Below the pieces are notes generated by a model. It saw only the letters and a program-made list of their open reading frames with translations, had not been told where the DNA came from and searched no databases. 64,000 bases of DNA, from the NCBI GenBank assembly GCA_022414725.1, contig CM039464.1, positions 22,408,980-22,472,979 on the forward strand. The letters run 5' to 3'. A program made the translations under genes and the position numbers. Positions 1 through 10,142 of this stretch are shown here, piece after piece. The DNA comes from Microglena sp. YARC. Its lineage: Eukaryota; Chlorophyta; Chlorophyceae; Chlamydomonadales; Chlamydomonadaceae. How positions within the stretch are numbered: position 1 is the first letter of the stretch; each line of letters starts with the position of its first letter.

Positions 1-660
1 TGACGACGACACCGAGGCCGATGCCTGTGATGACGGTGATGGCGGTGATGCCGGTGATGCCAACGATGCCGACGATGCTGACGATGCCGACGATACCGAT
101 GCCGGAGATGCCGACGATGCCGACGATACCGATGCCGGAGATGCTGACGATGCTGACGATGCCGACGATACCGATGCCGGAGATGCCGACGATGCTGACG
201 ATGGCGACGATACCTATGCCGGAGATGCCGACGATGCTGACGATGCCGACGATACCGATGCCGGAGATGCCGACGATGCTGACGATGACAACGATACCGA
301 TGCCGGAGATGCCGACGATGCTGACGATGACAACGATGCCCACGATGCTGCGATGCCCTTGATTCCGACGCTGACGTTGCCCCCGCCAACGCCGACGCCG
401 AAGCTGACGCCGACGCCGACGCTGATGCTGATACCGATGCCGATGCCGATGCCGATGCCGATGCGATGCCGATGCGATGCCGATGCCGATGCCGATGCCG
501 ATGCCGATGCCGATGCCGATGCCGATGCCGATGCCGATGCCGATGCTGATGCCGATGCTGATGCCGATGCCGATGCTGATGCCGATGCTGATGCCGATGC
601 CGATGCTGATGCCGATGCTGATGCTGGCGAAGCCGATGATGCTGACGCCGACGCCGATGA
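1..660. repeat. GATGCC/GACGAT micro- and minisatellite upstream of BTB copy 1
   Basis: Bases 1-350 are an imperfect minisatellite of GATGCCGACGATGCTGACGAT-like units, repeating every 33-45 bases. Bases 425-640 are almost pure GATGCC/GATGCT hexanucleotide repeat. Reading frames stay open because the units are multiples of three, giving Met-Pro or Asp-Ala dipeptides, so openness is not evidence of a gene. A comparable GATGGT/GGTGGC tract lies at the same relative place upstream of BTB copy 3, so the repeat belongs to the duplicated locus. Confidence 0.9.
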
Positions 661-778
661 TGATTACATTTGTCCTGGTGCCCTACTGGACTTCAAATGT
701 GCCTGCGGCTTGACTCCGTCTTTTATACATAACGAATCGTTTGCGGTTCAGTGTCTCATACATGCACCTTCTTTGTAA
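353..778 (+). other. Asp-Ala-rich open frame in phase with the BTB gene
   Basis: This frame runs through the hexanucleotide tract as an Asp-Ala repeat, then through about 45 ordinary residues, and ends at TAA 776-778. It is in the same frame as the BTB start at 812, with no other stop between. The corresponding frame upstream of BTB copy 3 is open from 40684 straight into that BTB gene and shows similar residues (PGA-LD-KC then APS and QAFC). It could be a former N-terminal extension or a 5' leader that is open by chance. No ATG-initiated fusion is visible in copy 3. Confidence 0.2.
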
Positions 779-811
779 ATACAGGCATTCTGTTCTCACC
801 AGGATATAGTC

Positions 812-2362
812 ATGGAAGGTGAGTTCAACCAGCCTACCTTCGCAGATCTGCGCTTGGTCTTGCGGAGCTCACAAGGTGGCAGTTGTACTGCTAGCGACCT
901 CACGAGACAGTGCACAGGATTAACCTTGGATGATATGCACTCTTTCTACGTCCACAAGGTCATCTTAGCGTCCAAGTCCCCCGTCATTAAGGCCTGGTTG
1001 CTGAGGGCAAAGGAGCTCAGGGACCTGCAGGCCATGGGTGATGGCCTCAGTGTTTATCTAGTACCAGTGGAGTGTTGTGGGTCGGTTCGGCTACTTGCGT
1101 CACCTACTGCCCGACAACTACCAGACCCCCAACTGGAAACCTTGGAGCTACCAGTGGAGCAAGAGGAGCTTTTGGCATGTGAGGTGTTATTTCGCTCCTT
1201 GTACTCGGAGGATCTGGCTGGGGAAGTGACAAGTGCCCTGTCCAGTGAGCAGGTGGCAGGTGTGAACAAGGTCACCTTGTTGGTGCAGGTGTACCGCTTG
1301 GCGGATCGTTTGGAGGTGTGCACTGATCAATGTGCACAGGCCATATCAGACCTGAGCCCGGCAGACTGCGAGTCGGTAGATGCTGTGAACCATGTCTTCT
1401 CCTTGAATTGGGCTGCCCCAGCCCTGGTTGAGCATGCCACCATCAAGACACTTTTGGAGAAGTGCATGTCCCAGCTAGTTGCACGCTTCGGGATTATTTT
1501 GGGAGCGACATGGGACCTTAATAGTCTACTTGAGGAATTCATGCGCCTGGACTTCCCCGCAGTGCTTTCTTTCTTTAACTCTGACGAGTTGGAAGTTTTG
1601 TCTGAGAATGAGATCCTCCTGCTCATGGTCTTGTGGATGGGTAAGGACTGGGCCGACCGCACCAGCAAGGAACAAGTGGGGGCTTTCTTGAATGTCCTCC
1701 GTCTGGGACACTTGAGTACGTCATTCTTAGCTAATTTGAATGACATTGCACCCTGGCTACCAGTGGATCTGGTTGTGTTGGGTCATGTAGCAGCATGGAA
1801 GAATTGGCAGAGCAAGTTTCCTGGGAAAGCTGTCTCCATGCCAAAAAGGCTGCAATCTTGTAGTGGTGGCAGTGTGTCATGGTTCAAGGACAAACGGAAA
1901 CTGGATAACTGGGAACCTGGCTTCTGCGCGAACAGCCAGTTTTCTGAAGGCGACTTGGCCAGGCTTTTGACATTAGTGCAACACACAGAAGAACAAGAGG
2001 ACATGCATACAGTTATGGCTCCCTACAGGGCGACATTCAATGGATATGACGTCTTTCCCACGTTGTCTGTTCGGATTGTGTCCGACGGCTCCAAGAAAAG
2101 GTTTGCTGTGTCTGTTGGCTTTGAGTTCAGAACGTCAGAATTCTACTTGTCCACAGGAATTCAAACCCGGGCCCATGTCAAAGCTGATTATCTACTTGGC
2201 GAGGGGATAGACTGCGGGGGGATTGTTGACGATCTCCTAGATGGGTCACACGCCTGGGAAGTGGCCAGAGTGGACAGGTTGGATGATTTCTCATGCCTGG
2301 ATAGCTACCTAGACGAGGAGGGCGAGCTGCAACTGCAAGTGACTTTCCACACAATCGACTGA
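812..2362 (+). CDS. BTB-BACK domain protein, copy 1 (intact)
   Basis: An intronless 516-residue protein. Residues about 10-150 form a BTB/POZ fold with the typical segment HKVILASKSPVIKAWL, here with an acidic insert before the helix reading LACEVLFRSLYSEDL. Residues about 165-330 look like a BACK domain (VYRLADRLEVCTDQCAQAI, then LLLMVLWMGKDWADR and FLNVLRLGHLS). The C-terminal 110 residues are well conserved between the three copies but match no domain I can name. BTB-BACK proteins usually act as substrate adaptors for cullin-3 ubiquitin ligases, so that role is inferred. The ATG at 812 is chosen because all three copies share a start followed by G-E-F-N-Q-P-T-F-A-D-L-R. It ends with TGA. 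It is the only copy without a disabling change and is probably the functional one. Confidence 0.85.
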   Translation: MEGEFNQPTFADLRLVLRSSQGGSCTASDLTRQCTGLTLDDMHSFYVHKVILASKSPVIKAWLLRAKELRDLQAMGDGLSVYLVPVECCGSVRLLASPTARQLPDPQLETLELPVEQEELLACEVLFRSLYSEDLAGEVTSALSSEQVAGVNKVTLLVQVYRLADRLEVCTDQCAQAISDLSPADCESVDAVNHVFSLNWAAPALVEHATIKTLLEKCMSQLVARFGIILGATWDLNSLLEEFMRLDFPAVLSFFNSDELEVLSENEILLLMVLWMGKDWADRTSKEQVGAFLNVLRLGHLSTSFLANLNDIAPWLPVDLVVLGHVAAWKNWQSKFPGKAVSMPKRLQSCSGGSVSWFKDKRKLDNWEPGFCANSQFSEGDLARLLTLVQHTEEQEDMHTVMAPYRATFNGYDVFPTLSVRIVSDGSKKRFAVSVGFEFRTSEFYLSTGIQTRAHVKADYLLGEGIDCGGIVDDLLDGSHAWEVARVDRLDDFSCLDSYLDEEGELQLQVTFHTID

Positions 2363-3094
2363 TGTACGTACGAGCAATTCTAATGCAAACATATACAGCC
2401 TTGTCTATCGGGGGTGTGCAGCTATGTAATTGAGATTTTGCATGATGTCATGTAGCTATGGTGGTATGTAGCCATGTATCTGATCATTTGTGTAGCTATG
2501 TAATTGAGATGATGCATGATGGCATGTAGCTATGTATTTTAGATGTTGAATGATGGCATCCCTTAACCATTTCGTGCTGGAGTATGTCTGCAAGCTATCG
2601 TATGATGCCTTAACCGCATCATCTTCTGATTTACGGGGAGAAGTGGTCGCATATCCCCACAAGGGTTATGTGTGCATGGGGGGGTATGGTTGCATGCTTT
2701 GGACCCATATCATGATGCAAGGGTGGTTGGGGGGGGAAATCCTTCAACCATGATCTTAACACTCGACCCTTGACTGACTTTACAGTTCATAAATAATGGA
2801 TCCCAAAAAGCTGCCTTGTGGCTAAGTAGAGGACCTTATGGGACACCTTTAGAAACTACTTATTCTAGGACCTGGTGGTGTGTTCTGTCCAGATGTCTGT
2901 GGAGGGTATGCCATGCACCCTAACCACCCATGCATGAGCCACCAACACTCATACAACCATGTATCATGATTCCCGCTCTCCGTGGTGCATGCGTGTCAAT
3001 GTCAACTGGCTGGGAATACTATGGCTAATGCAATTTGCCCCCTGCCCCTCACCTTCCCTGTGTAGGCTCAATCTACCAGCAGGTTGATCATCAT
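2363..3094. other. 3' flank of BTB copy 1, part of the triplicated unit
   Basis: No gene seen. The sequence has T-rich TAGCTATGTA-like repeats, then a segment conserved in all three units (2550-2740 matches 19018-19190 and 42670-42905; 2890-3070 matches 19620-19820 and 43690-43880). Short open frames here are not conserved between the copies. Confidence 0.7.
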
Positions 3095-3297
3095 CAACAT
3101 AGCTTTTCTTTTCAGCTACGAGCAGCAGCTTCTAGGCAGCTCCCCTGACTGGCTATTCAGCCAAATCTGGTACAGCCTAGTGCACCTTGAAGCTAGCACA
3201 GTCAGCTTTCCAGTGCTGCTGCGATCTTGGTGCTTGACACAGTGGCACGCTCAAGGAGCCGACAAGAAGCTGCTAAGAAAAGCCGAAATGAAAACAC
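3095..3297. mobile_element. MITE family A copy
   Basis: A palindromic element of about 200 bp. The left arm reads AGCTTTTCTTTTCAGCTACG and continues with GAGCAGCAGCTTCTAGGCAG. The right arm is its degenerate reverse complement (GACAAGAAGCTGCTAAGAAAAGC). The interior carries the family signature CTGGCTATTCAGCCAAA. Related copies lie at 9819, 10143, 19850, 22842, 44357, 44626 and 44957. It is non-coding. Confidence 0.7.
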
Positions 3298-3341
3298 TGA
3301 TGGCAAAGTCATGGATGGATGCGGTCTCTGTTAAGAGGACA

Positions 3342-3346
3342 GTGGA
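3342..3346. repeat. Target-site duplication, left (GTGGA)
   Basis: GTGGA directly before the 5' LTR is repeated directly after the 3' LTR at 9781-9785. A 5-bp duplication is what copia integrases produce. Confidence 0.85.
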
Positions 3347-3552
3347 TGTCAGAGTTAGCTGACTGGTAGGTCAGTCTCACAGACAGTGGCGTGTCCACGG
3401 ACATGTGTACGTGGACTTAGCCGCAATCCTAAACCCGTAACCTCAACTCCTAGGTGACCGGAGGCTGGACTTAAGTCCAGCCCACGCTTTAAATATTGCC
3501 TTGAGAATCCATAGCATCATCCGTCTATCCACCATCGGGTGTTATTCCGACA
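3347..3552 (+). repeat. 5' LTR of copia element
   Basis: 206 bp, starting TGTCAGAGTTAGCTG and ending TTATTCCGACA. It is identical to 9575-9780 except for two substitutions close to the 3' end (CAT versus CTT, and CGGG versus CCGG). The promoter and poly(A) signal are expected inside, but I cannot place them. Confidence 0.95.
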
Positions 3553-3564
3553 GGTCGTGAGCCC
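3553..3564 (+). promoter_or_regulatory. Putative minus-strand primer-binding site
   Basis: GGTCGTGAGCCC directly follows the LTR. Its complement resembles the anticodon-loop region of initiator tRNA-Met rather than the tRNA 3' end, the arrangement known from Drosophila copia, which uses a half-tRNA primer. The assignment rests on similarity with about two mismatches and is an inference. Confidence 0.45.
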
Positions 3565-3600
3565 TCTTCGACGCTTAACCACTGCTTCGTCACCTCCGCG

Positions 3601-4902
3601 ATGGCACCTATTGGACTATCCCCCAACCAAGTTCTATTGACGGCTACAACTGTCGATCGATGGAACTTCGGGATGAAGAACGGCCTGCGCCTTCATGGCC
3701 TGAGTGCTGCACTGCGCACTTTCAAGCCGGCGCCAGGCGCAGAATGGACGATTGGATGCGGGCTCTCAGGCCCCTCTCAGCATCAGGGAGGCAACTCTGG
3801 AGACTCTCATCAAGCTGGAGTATCATCTGCTCACTCTGGTCAACGGTCTGGAGAACCGCCGGCAGTGCCGCAGGGTTCCCCAGCTCCGACGCAACGGCAA
3901 CTGACCACGTCTGGAACCTCTGGAGGCGGCGAGGAGACGGGGGGTAAGGCCAGCACATCCAAGGATGCTGCGCCCTCTGCCCCCCAACGCGGTGAGTCGA
4001 GCGATGTAGGGGGGGTGAGCGAACAGGAGCGTGCGCGTGCGCGGGAAGATGAACGCAATGTGCGGGATTTCCTGCGTACTCTGGAGGAATCGCGGTTGCA
4101 TGAAATTGTGTTGGACAAGGCGCTTGCCTATGTCCTATTGACGGTTGATCAATCCCTGCAATTCCAATTTGAAAACCACCCATCTGCCCAATCCATCTAA
4201 GACGAGGCGATGGGGTGGCTCGCAGCTGACAATAAACAGCACATCCACTTGCTTGCTATTGAGTTTCGCGCCTTGTACATGGCGGATACTGAAACTGTTA
4301 CCCAATGGTTTGACAGGCTACGTAGGCTGGCGGCTAAGTTGATTGAGGGGGGACAGCCAGACACCGAACAGGATGGAGTAGAACTTGCCATTCTGGGGGC
4401 TAGGCATGCTCGGTTCCAAGCCCTCCAGCAGACCGTTATGGCGGCCAATGGATCGATGTCTTATGCAAGTGTCTTGCAAATGTACGAGAGTGCTGAGAGA
4501 CTCAACTTGCGCTTGCAACCTACCTCACCATTCTTCCCAACATACGTAAAATACCGACCACTGACCCTCTCTCCTCCCCCTCCTGTGGTTCCAGGTTACG
4601 TCGCTGATGCCAATGCTGGTGGCCGGGGTGCAGGACGTCAAAATCCCGGTCGCGGCAGAGGCGGAGGTCAGGGTCGTGGACGAGTTGGAGCTCTCCTCTG
4701 CACCCACTGCAAGAGCACCACTCACCTCGTCGACACCTGTTGGACCAAGTATCCGCATCTGCGTCCCGCTCGCTCCCCCCCGGCCAACACAGGGCGAGGT
4801 GGAGGTGGAGGCCGTGGAGCTCCTGTTGGAGGCGGAGCCCCTGTGTCTAGGGTGGAGTTTGACGCCCTGGTCAGCCAGCTAGCAGGCTACTCGTTGATGT
4901 GA
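3601..4902 (+). pseudogene. gag: copia gag, interrupted by an in-frame TAA
   Basis: Gag packages the element RNA into virus-like particles. One frame runs from ATG 3601 to TGA 4900-4902 but is cut by TAA at 4198-4200. The first part (199 codons) is Ser/Gly/Pro-rich and ends in a helical stretch. The second part has the helical Gag core (VTQWFDRLRRLAAKLIEGG) and, at 4699-4740, a zinc knuckle CTHCKSTTHLVDTC of CX2CX4HX4C type inside Gly-Arg-rich sequence. The pol frame starting at 4957 is in the same phase, so only the TGA separates gag from pol. Copia elements often use a single frame, so this TGA may be a mutation or a leaky terminator. Confidence 0.8.
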
Positions 4903-4956
4903 GAGGTTCCTGATCAGATTGACGCGCTTACCGCTTGGTCTGCTGCTCCCGATTCA

Positions 4957-6477
4957 GTGTTTGATGTTCTTGCTGTTCTTAGCCCTGATCGTGTTATTGT
5001 GCACATTGATTCTGGGGCGGGTCGCTGTATCACTGGCTCTCAAGCCCTATTTTCAACCTTCCAGTTTGTGTCGAATGGACCATCTGTCAAGTTTGGGGAT
5101 GGGGTGGTTCAGCAGGCAACAGGCATAAGGACCATTGTATTAAGTAGTAGGTGGCTAGATGCCCCTATCACCTTAACACAGTGCCTCTATGTGCCTGATT
5201 GTCCTGTGAATCTTTTGAGCGTTAGTGCCACTGCTAGAGACCTTGCCTGCGTAATCTCTTTCACTTCTGACACCTGCCATGCTACCATTGGGCCTAGGAC
5301 CCTTTGGCAGATCCCTGTTTCCCCTCTCGGGGTTTATCAGTTTGATGCTGTTGTGGGTGAGATTCCTTCCTTGCTTTGTGTTGACCTAGATGTCAGCATA
5401 CCACCCATGTCCCCCATTGAATTGTGGCATAAACGGTTCGGCCACCCAGGCTTTCCCGCTATGTCACAACTCATTCAGGGAACATTGGTTACTGGTATGC
5501 TGATCATCTCAAATCAGCAACTTCGCAAATTCAAGGTAAGTCCTTGTGACGCCTGTGCTCGTGGTAAGGCCAAACGTGTGCCATACCATGAGCCCAGGAG
5601 GAAGACTCACTCACCCCTTGAGATTGTCCATGTGGATCTCATGGGACCTTTCAGCCAAGGCCTTAGAGGTGAGTACTACCTCTTGGTCATGGTCGATGAT
5701 TACAGTAATTGGCAGGCCGTCGTTGCGATGGTTACTAAGGGCGACAGCGCGTTTTGGATAGTCAACACTCTCAAAGCCTGGATGGCTTTGCTAGTCGGGG
5801 TAGTTCTAGGGTGTCTGCGATCTGATCAGGCAAAAGAGTTTTGCACAGCCGAGGTAGAAGACTTCCTTAAGTCGGTCAAAGCTCGACACGAGCTTAGTAG
5901 TGTGTATTGCCCACAGCAGAACGGCAACGCGGAGCGGATGAATGGGGTGGTGGCTGCTACGGCTCGCACGATGCTCCTAGACAGTAAAATGACTCATGGC
6001 TTCTGGCCCTATGCCTTTCGCTGTGCTTCATACGTTCGCAATCGCACTCCGACCCTCGACGGTAGGACTCCTTATGAGCGGTTTTTTGGTGTAGTCCTTG
6101 ATGTCTCTCTCCTTCGGATCTTTGGTGCAACTGGGTATGTTAAGCTACTCGACAAAGACTCGCGTAAGGGGAAGCTAAACGGTCGCGCTCTTAGAGGGAA
6201 AATGATCGGGTTTGCGCCTGTGAGTAAGGCTTGGCAGTTGTGGCTGCCAGATTCGCATAGGATCATAGAGTCACGTGACGTTGACTGGTATGAGGGGGCT
6301 GGCCCGGCCCCCGTTCCTGGGCAGGACCCCTTCGACGGTGATTTCTCACTTGACGATCCCGACACCGCTGTCAACGGTTTGGGGCCCGAGGTGGTGACGT
6401 CACCAACTCCATCTGATTCGCCTGTGGGGACTGCGGCAGGGTCTGACTCAGGGTTTCGCAATTCGGACTCGACCTGA
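4957..6477 (+). pseudogene. pol: copia pol, protease and integrase part
   Basis: The protease active site is in VIVHIDSGAG near residue 18. A gag-pre-integrase zinc-binding region follows (LWHKRFGHPG then CDACARGK), and then the integrase core with the D-D-E triad in HVDLMGPF, LRSDQAKEF and PQQNGNAERMN. The usual glycine-rich loop before the second Asp is altered (SDQAKEF where HTDRGGEF is common in plants). The frame ends at TGA 6475-6477 in the low-complexity linker. The likely start is unclear because the frame is continuous with gag apart from TGA 4900. In an active element it would be part of one polyprotein. Confidence 0.9.
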
Positions 6478-7122
6478 GTCTGGTCCTGGTTTCCATATGC
6501 AACTTCGCAGCCGAAACCAGGCACCTGCCGTGTTCCCCACAGTAGTGAGTCGTGGGGGGGGGGTCTGATTTGGTAGTTTCTCCTCCTTTATGGACCTCCA
6601 ATGGACATCCGGTCCCTTCCCCTAGTTCGCGTCCTTTAGGAGATGGTGGTGGTATTGGGGACTATCCGAGTCGGGGTCCGAAGGTACAATCCAGATGGCA
6701 TCCTGAGCCTACCGCGGACCCGCACGATGTGCCTCCTTACATGACTACCCCACGTGCTCACGATAGTCGCGCTTCGGAGCAAGGGGGGGTAGCCGAGGAC
6801 ACGGCCGCAGCGACTGAGATTTTGTCACCCACGAGCACGGTTGCCCCCGGTTGGGGTGGGGTAACTGGTGTAGGAGTATGTGTGACTCCCTTAGGGACTA
6901 GACAATCAGGAGGCCTAGGCCCTGCTGTCCCAGACTCCCCGGTTTGGAATAGGGTGGCCTTGGCTGCACCTATCAAGCCTGTTTCATCTCAGCAAAGATT
7001 CTTTGACCCCCCTGTCCCTGTGATGGTATCTGGGGTTACTCGCAGTCACAGGCAAGCAGGCCAGGCTCCTGAGATGACTGGGCTGGTTACACCCCCGGTC
7101 ACGCAGGAGTAATGTCCCTGAT
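6478..7122 (+). pseudogene. copia pol linker with a frameshift at a G run
   Basis: This linker between integrase and reverse transcriptase switches frame. After TGA 6475 the best continuation passes through MQLRSRNQAPAVF in another frame, stops just after the G run near 6553-6561, and a third frame (6552-7112, Pro/Thr/Gly-rich) carries on. The G homopolymer is the obvious slip point. Linkers here are poorly conserved in copia elements, so the exact original frame cannot be set. Confidence 0.6.
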
Positions 7123-8961
7123 TTGCCTGTACTGCCTGTTTCACCTGTCGGAGAGCTGGTGCGATACCCACCCTCTCCCGATCCTGCAGTGTTATCCTCG
7201 TCCCTTACATCCGACCTTGTCGACAACCCCCTCTTTCTTGATGCAGCCTCAGCTTCTGGCTCGATTTCAGGTGGAGATACCCCTGAACCTGTGTCAGAAG
7301 CTCCAGGACTCACCTTGCCTGCATACATTTCTACCTCCTCCGATATTTCTTACACACAGGCCATGGATCAGTCCAATCCCCACAGGGATGGCTGGCTCCT
7401 TGCCATGAGAGATGAGATGGAGAGTCTGCATGCGCACGGGACTTGGCAGCTCGTTAAGCTTCCACTTGGAGTGGTTCCGATCAAGAATCGGTGGTGTTTT
7501 TCCTTCAAGCACGGTGATAATGGGGTAGTAGTGAGGCAGAAAGCTCGGGTAGTTGCTAAGGGGTTCTTGCAGCGGGCTGGGCTCGATTATGATCTGACCT
7601 TTGCCCTTGTGACTTCAAAGTCTACCTTGAGGACCTTGCTTGCTGGCATGGTCCACAACAAGATGTTTGCTAGGCAGCTTGATATCAAGACTGCGTTTCT
7701 GAATGGGGTTTTGGAGGAAGAGCTTTATATGGAGCAACCACAGGGATTTGTTGTTCCTGGGGGTTGGGTCTGTAAGCTGATCAAGAGTCTGTATGGGCTG
7801 AAGCAATCTCCTCGCAAGTGGTGCGAGGAGGTGCGTAGAGTTCTTCGGATTGCAGGTTTCATTCCTGCGCAGGCTGACCCTGCTTTGTTCATCCGCCTTG
7901 AACCTGCTGGAACTGTCTCGTGGGTTCTTACCTATGTTGATGACTTCTGGCTTGCGCTGCACTGTCTCATTTTGTACGCCAAGATCGTTGCGATCATGCG
8001 GAAGGCAAAGTGGACAGTCACTGAGATGGGGGTTCCTAAGGTTTTCTTGTCTATTGACTGTGACCTCACCCTTGACAGTGCTGGGCGGTGTGTTTCTATT
8101 GTCATCAGCCAGCACAACCAGATCTTTGGTATGCTAGAGAGATATCCCATCGCTCTTGGGGATGAGACCAAGCAGTCCCCTGACGTTCCCATGATCAGTG
8201 GGGCTGTTACCAAGCATGCGGCCGGTAGCCCTGCTTTGCCTAACAACCTCATGTATGCCTCACTGATTGGATCATTGATCTATCTATCCACATGCACGAG
8301 ACCGGACATTGCATATTCTGTGTCTGCTCTCTCACGTTTCACCTCCAAACCGACTCAGGCACACTGGCGTGCTGCTCAGCGTGTTCTGGTCTACCTACGG
8401 AAGTACCGGTATCCCAACCTTGGCATTAGGTATAGCCATAGCTCTGATTTTGCTGTCCATGCATACTCAGATGCCTCGTTTGGTGATGACCCTGAGGGTA
8501 GGAGGTCGCAAACTGGTATGGCTATTCTGGCATCTGGTGGGGTGGTTCACTGGGCCTCTAAGCGGCAGATTACCTCTGCCGTTAGCACTGGGGAAGCTGA
8601 GTACCAGGCTCTTGCAGCGACAGCCCGTGATGTCCAGTGGTTTAAGCACTTGAGGGTAGACCTGGGCCTCCCTTGCTCACTAGTTACCATTCAGTGTGAC
8701 TCCACGGTGGCAAATTCTTGGTGTGCTGAGGTGGCTTTGGTACTACGTGCCAAGCACATCGATATCATGCATCACTATGTGCGTGATTTGGGCATGTCTG
8801 GAAGGATTGGGATTGCGAAGGTTGATACCACCCTGCAGTTGGCTGACGCCTTCACCAAGGCTTTGGAGGCTGAGCAGTTCTGGTTTTTGAATGGTTTGCT
8901 GGGCATGGTGGACTGCAAGCGTGGGGCGATACCCCCCACGTACAAGCGCCCCCCGAGGTAG
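7123..8961 (+). CDS. pol: copia pol, reverse transcriptase and RNase H part
   Basis: 612 residues, open throughout. The copia-type reverse transcriptase domain begins near residue 80 (GWLLAMRDEMESLHAHGTW), with LDIKTAFLNG and the catalytic YVDD at 7933-7944. RNase H follows with YSDASFGDD, a GEAEYQALAA segment and a C-terminal Asp in QLADAFTKAL. The domain set and length are normal. The same frame is open a little upstream of 7123, as expected for a polyprotein. It ends TAG, about 610 bp before the 3' LTR. Confidence 0.92.
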   Translation: MPVLPVSPVGELVRYPPSPDPAVLSSSLTSDLVDNPLFLDAASASGSISGGDTPEPVSEAPGLTLPAYISTSSDISYTQAMDQSNPHRDGWLLAMRDEMESLHAHGTWQLVKLPLGVVPIKNRWCFSFKHGDNGVVVRQKARVVAKGFLQRAGLDYDLTFALVTSKSTLRTLLAGMVHNKMFARQLDIKTAFLNGVLEEELYMEQPQGFVVPGGWVCKLIKSLYGLKQSPRKWCEEVRRVLRIAGFIPAQADPALFIRLEPAGTVSWVLTYVDDFWLALHCLILYAKIVAIMRKAKWTVTEMGVPKVFLSIDCDLTLDSAGRCVSIVISQHNQIFGMLERYPIALGDETKQSPDVPMISGAVTKHAAGSPALPNNLMYASLIGSLIYLSTCTRPDIAYSVSALSRFTSKPTQAHWRAAQRVLVYLRKYRYPNLGIRYSHSSDFAVHAYSDASFGDDPEGRRSQTGMAILASGGVVHWASKRQITSAVSTGEAEYQALAATARDVQWFKHLRVDLGLPCSLVTIQCDSTVANSWCAEVALVLRAKHIDIMHHYVRDLGMSGRIGIAKVDTTLQLADAFTKALEAEQFWFLNGLLGMVDCKRGAIPPTYKRPPR

Positions 8962-9574
8962 CTTTTGGTTTTGCGCTCTTTTAGGTCTGCAGCTAGTCCC
9001 ACCGTGGGAGGTGCTGTTAGTGGCAGATCTTGACTACTGGCTGTGTTTGCTTTCGTGCGGTTTCTTGGCTCTCCCATGGCATTCAGTGCTTTTTGGTTTG
9101 TTACATTCTGCTCCTTTTCTGGTTTGGTGGGTCCTTTTTGCCACATGCTTTAAGGTGGTCAACGATTTGTCACGCCTATCCCTTTTTGGGCTTATAGGTG
9201 TGCATTTGAGTAGGTGGAGTTTTCCACTACTGGGAGTGAGCCAGCCATCCTTAACCATGCTGGACAACTTGGGTTTTGCCTTGCCCATCTGCTTAGGCCC
9301 ATCTGGGCATTCTGTGATTTTTTCTGGACTATTTGGGATTGGTGTTTCGATATATCCTGCGGTGCGATACCCATCACATGATATTTTTTCTGGTTCTTTA
9401 ATAAAGCATAGCTTTGGTTACATTGTGTATTCTTTCCTTAATTTTTGAGGTGGAGTCTTCATTGTTTCTCTTTTATATTCCCCTTTACCTCAACAGGTGG
9501 AGATTTCAGCTCTTGCTTTTATTTTTGTTTCGGTTCCGGTTCGTTTCTGCTACTGTTCACCTGACCAGGTGGAG
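8962..9574 (+). other. copia 3' untranslated region with repeated purine boxes
   Basis: T-rich, with an overlapping 185-codon hydrophobic open frame (8891-9448) that is probably fortuitous. The octamer AGGTGGAG occurs at 9212-9219, 9448-9455, 9495-9502 and 9567-9574, the last directly abutting the LTR. Confidence 0.7.
9567..9574 (+). promoter_or_regulatory. Polypurine tract (plus-strand primer)
   Basis: AGGTGGAG sits immediately before the 3' LTR, where the plus-strand primer must lie. It is short, and three further copies lie upstream. Confidence 0.6.
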
Positions 9575-9780
9575 TGTCAGAGTTAGCTGACTGGTAGGTC
9601 AGTCTCACAGACAGTGGCGTGTCCACGGACATGTGTACGTGGACTTAGCCGCAATCCTAAACCCGTAACCTCAACTCCTAGGTGACCGGAGGCTGGACTT
9701 AAGTCCAGCCCACGCTTTAAATATTGCCTTGAGAATCCATAGCTTCATCCGTCTATCCACCATCCGGTGTTATTCCGACA
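9575..9780 (+). repeat. 3' LTR of copia element
   Basis: 206 bp, beginning TGTCAGAG and ending CCGACA, followed by the GTGGA target duplication at 9781-9785. It is nearly identical to the 5' LTR. Confidence 0.95.
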
Positions 9781-9818
9781 GTGGACAGTGGACAGCATAG
9801 TGTGGTCAGTGGACAGCA

Positions 9819-10016
9819 TAGCTGTTCTTTTCAGCTACAGTCAGCACCAGCTTGGTAGCTACTCTGACTGGCTATTCAGCCAAACCAAATACAATCTAGT
9901 GCGCCTTGGAGCTGACACAATCAGCCTTCCAGAACTGCTGGAATATTTGGACGTAGCTTGAGGCTAGCTCGTGGAGCTGCCTAGAAGCTACTAATCGTAG
10001 CCAGAAAGAAAAGCTA
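9819..10016. mobile_element. MITE family A copy
   Basis: Arms ATAGCTGTTCTTTTCAGCTA and the reverse complement of GTAGCCAGAAAGAAAAGCTATG bound about 200 bp with the family signature CTGGCTATTCAGCCAAA. The equivalent in unit 3 is 44626-44828. In unit 2 the same element (from about 20158) is split by the Dualen fragment. Confidence 0.75.
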
Positions 10017-10142
10017 TGTTTGACAACCAGCATTTCCATTTTTCCATGTCCCCTAACCTTGACCTTGATTGTTGAAGATGAATGGCCAACCTGTTCCATT
10101 TTAATGACGCATGGTCCTGTCCCCATCACCGGGATGTGTGCC

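Larger units (their letters stand above)
3347..9780 (+). mobile_element. Ty1/copia LTR retrotransposon
   Basis: A 6434-bp element with 206-bp LTRs beginning TG and ending CA, flanked by GTGGA. Order: LTR, primer-binding site, gag with a CCHC knuckle, protease, integrase, reverse transcriptase, RNase H, polypurine tract, LTR. Integrase before reverse transcriptase defines the copia (Pseudoviridae-type) order. The two LTRs differ at only two positions that I can find, so insertion was recent, yet the coding region already carries stops and a frameshift. It sits inside the triplicated BTB unit: the matching sites near 20110 and 44610 lack it. Confidence 0.95.

Noticed and set aside
1054..1746. 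Antisense frames opposite the BTB genes
   Set aside because: They recur opposite all three BTB copies only because the sense sequence is conserved, and they resemble no family.
8891..9448. 185-codon hydrophobic frame as an envelope-like third gene of the copia element
   Set aside because: It overlaps the end of pol and lies in T-rich 3' untranslated sequence, which gives Leu/Phe/Trp-rich translations by composition. No signal peptide, glycosylation pattern or cleavage motif stands out.
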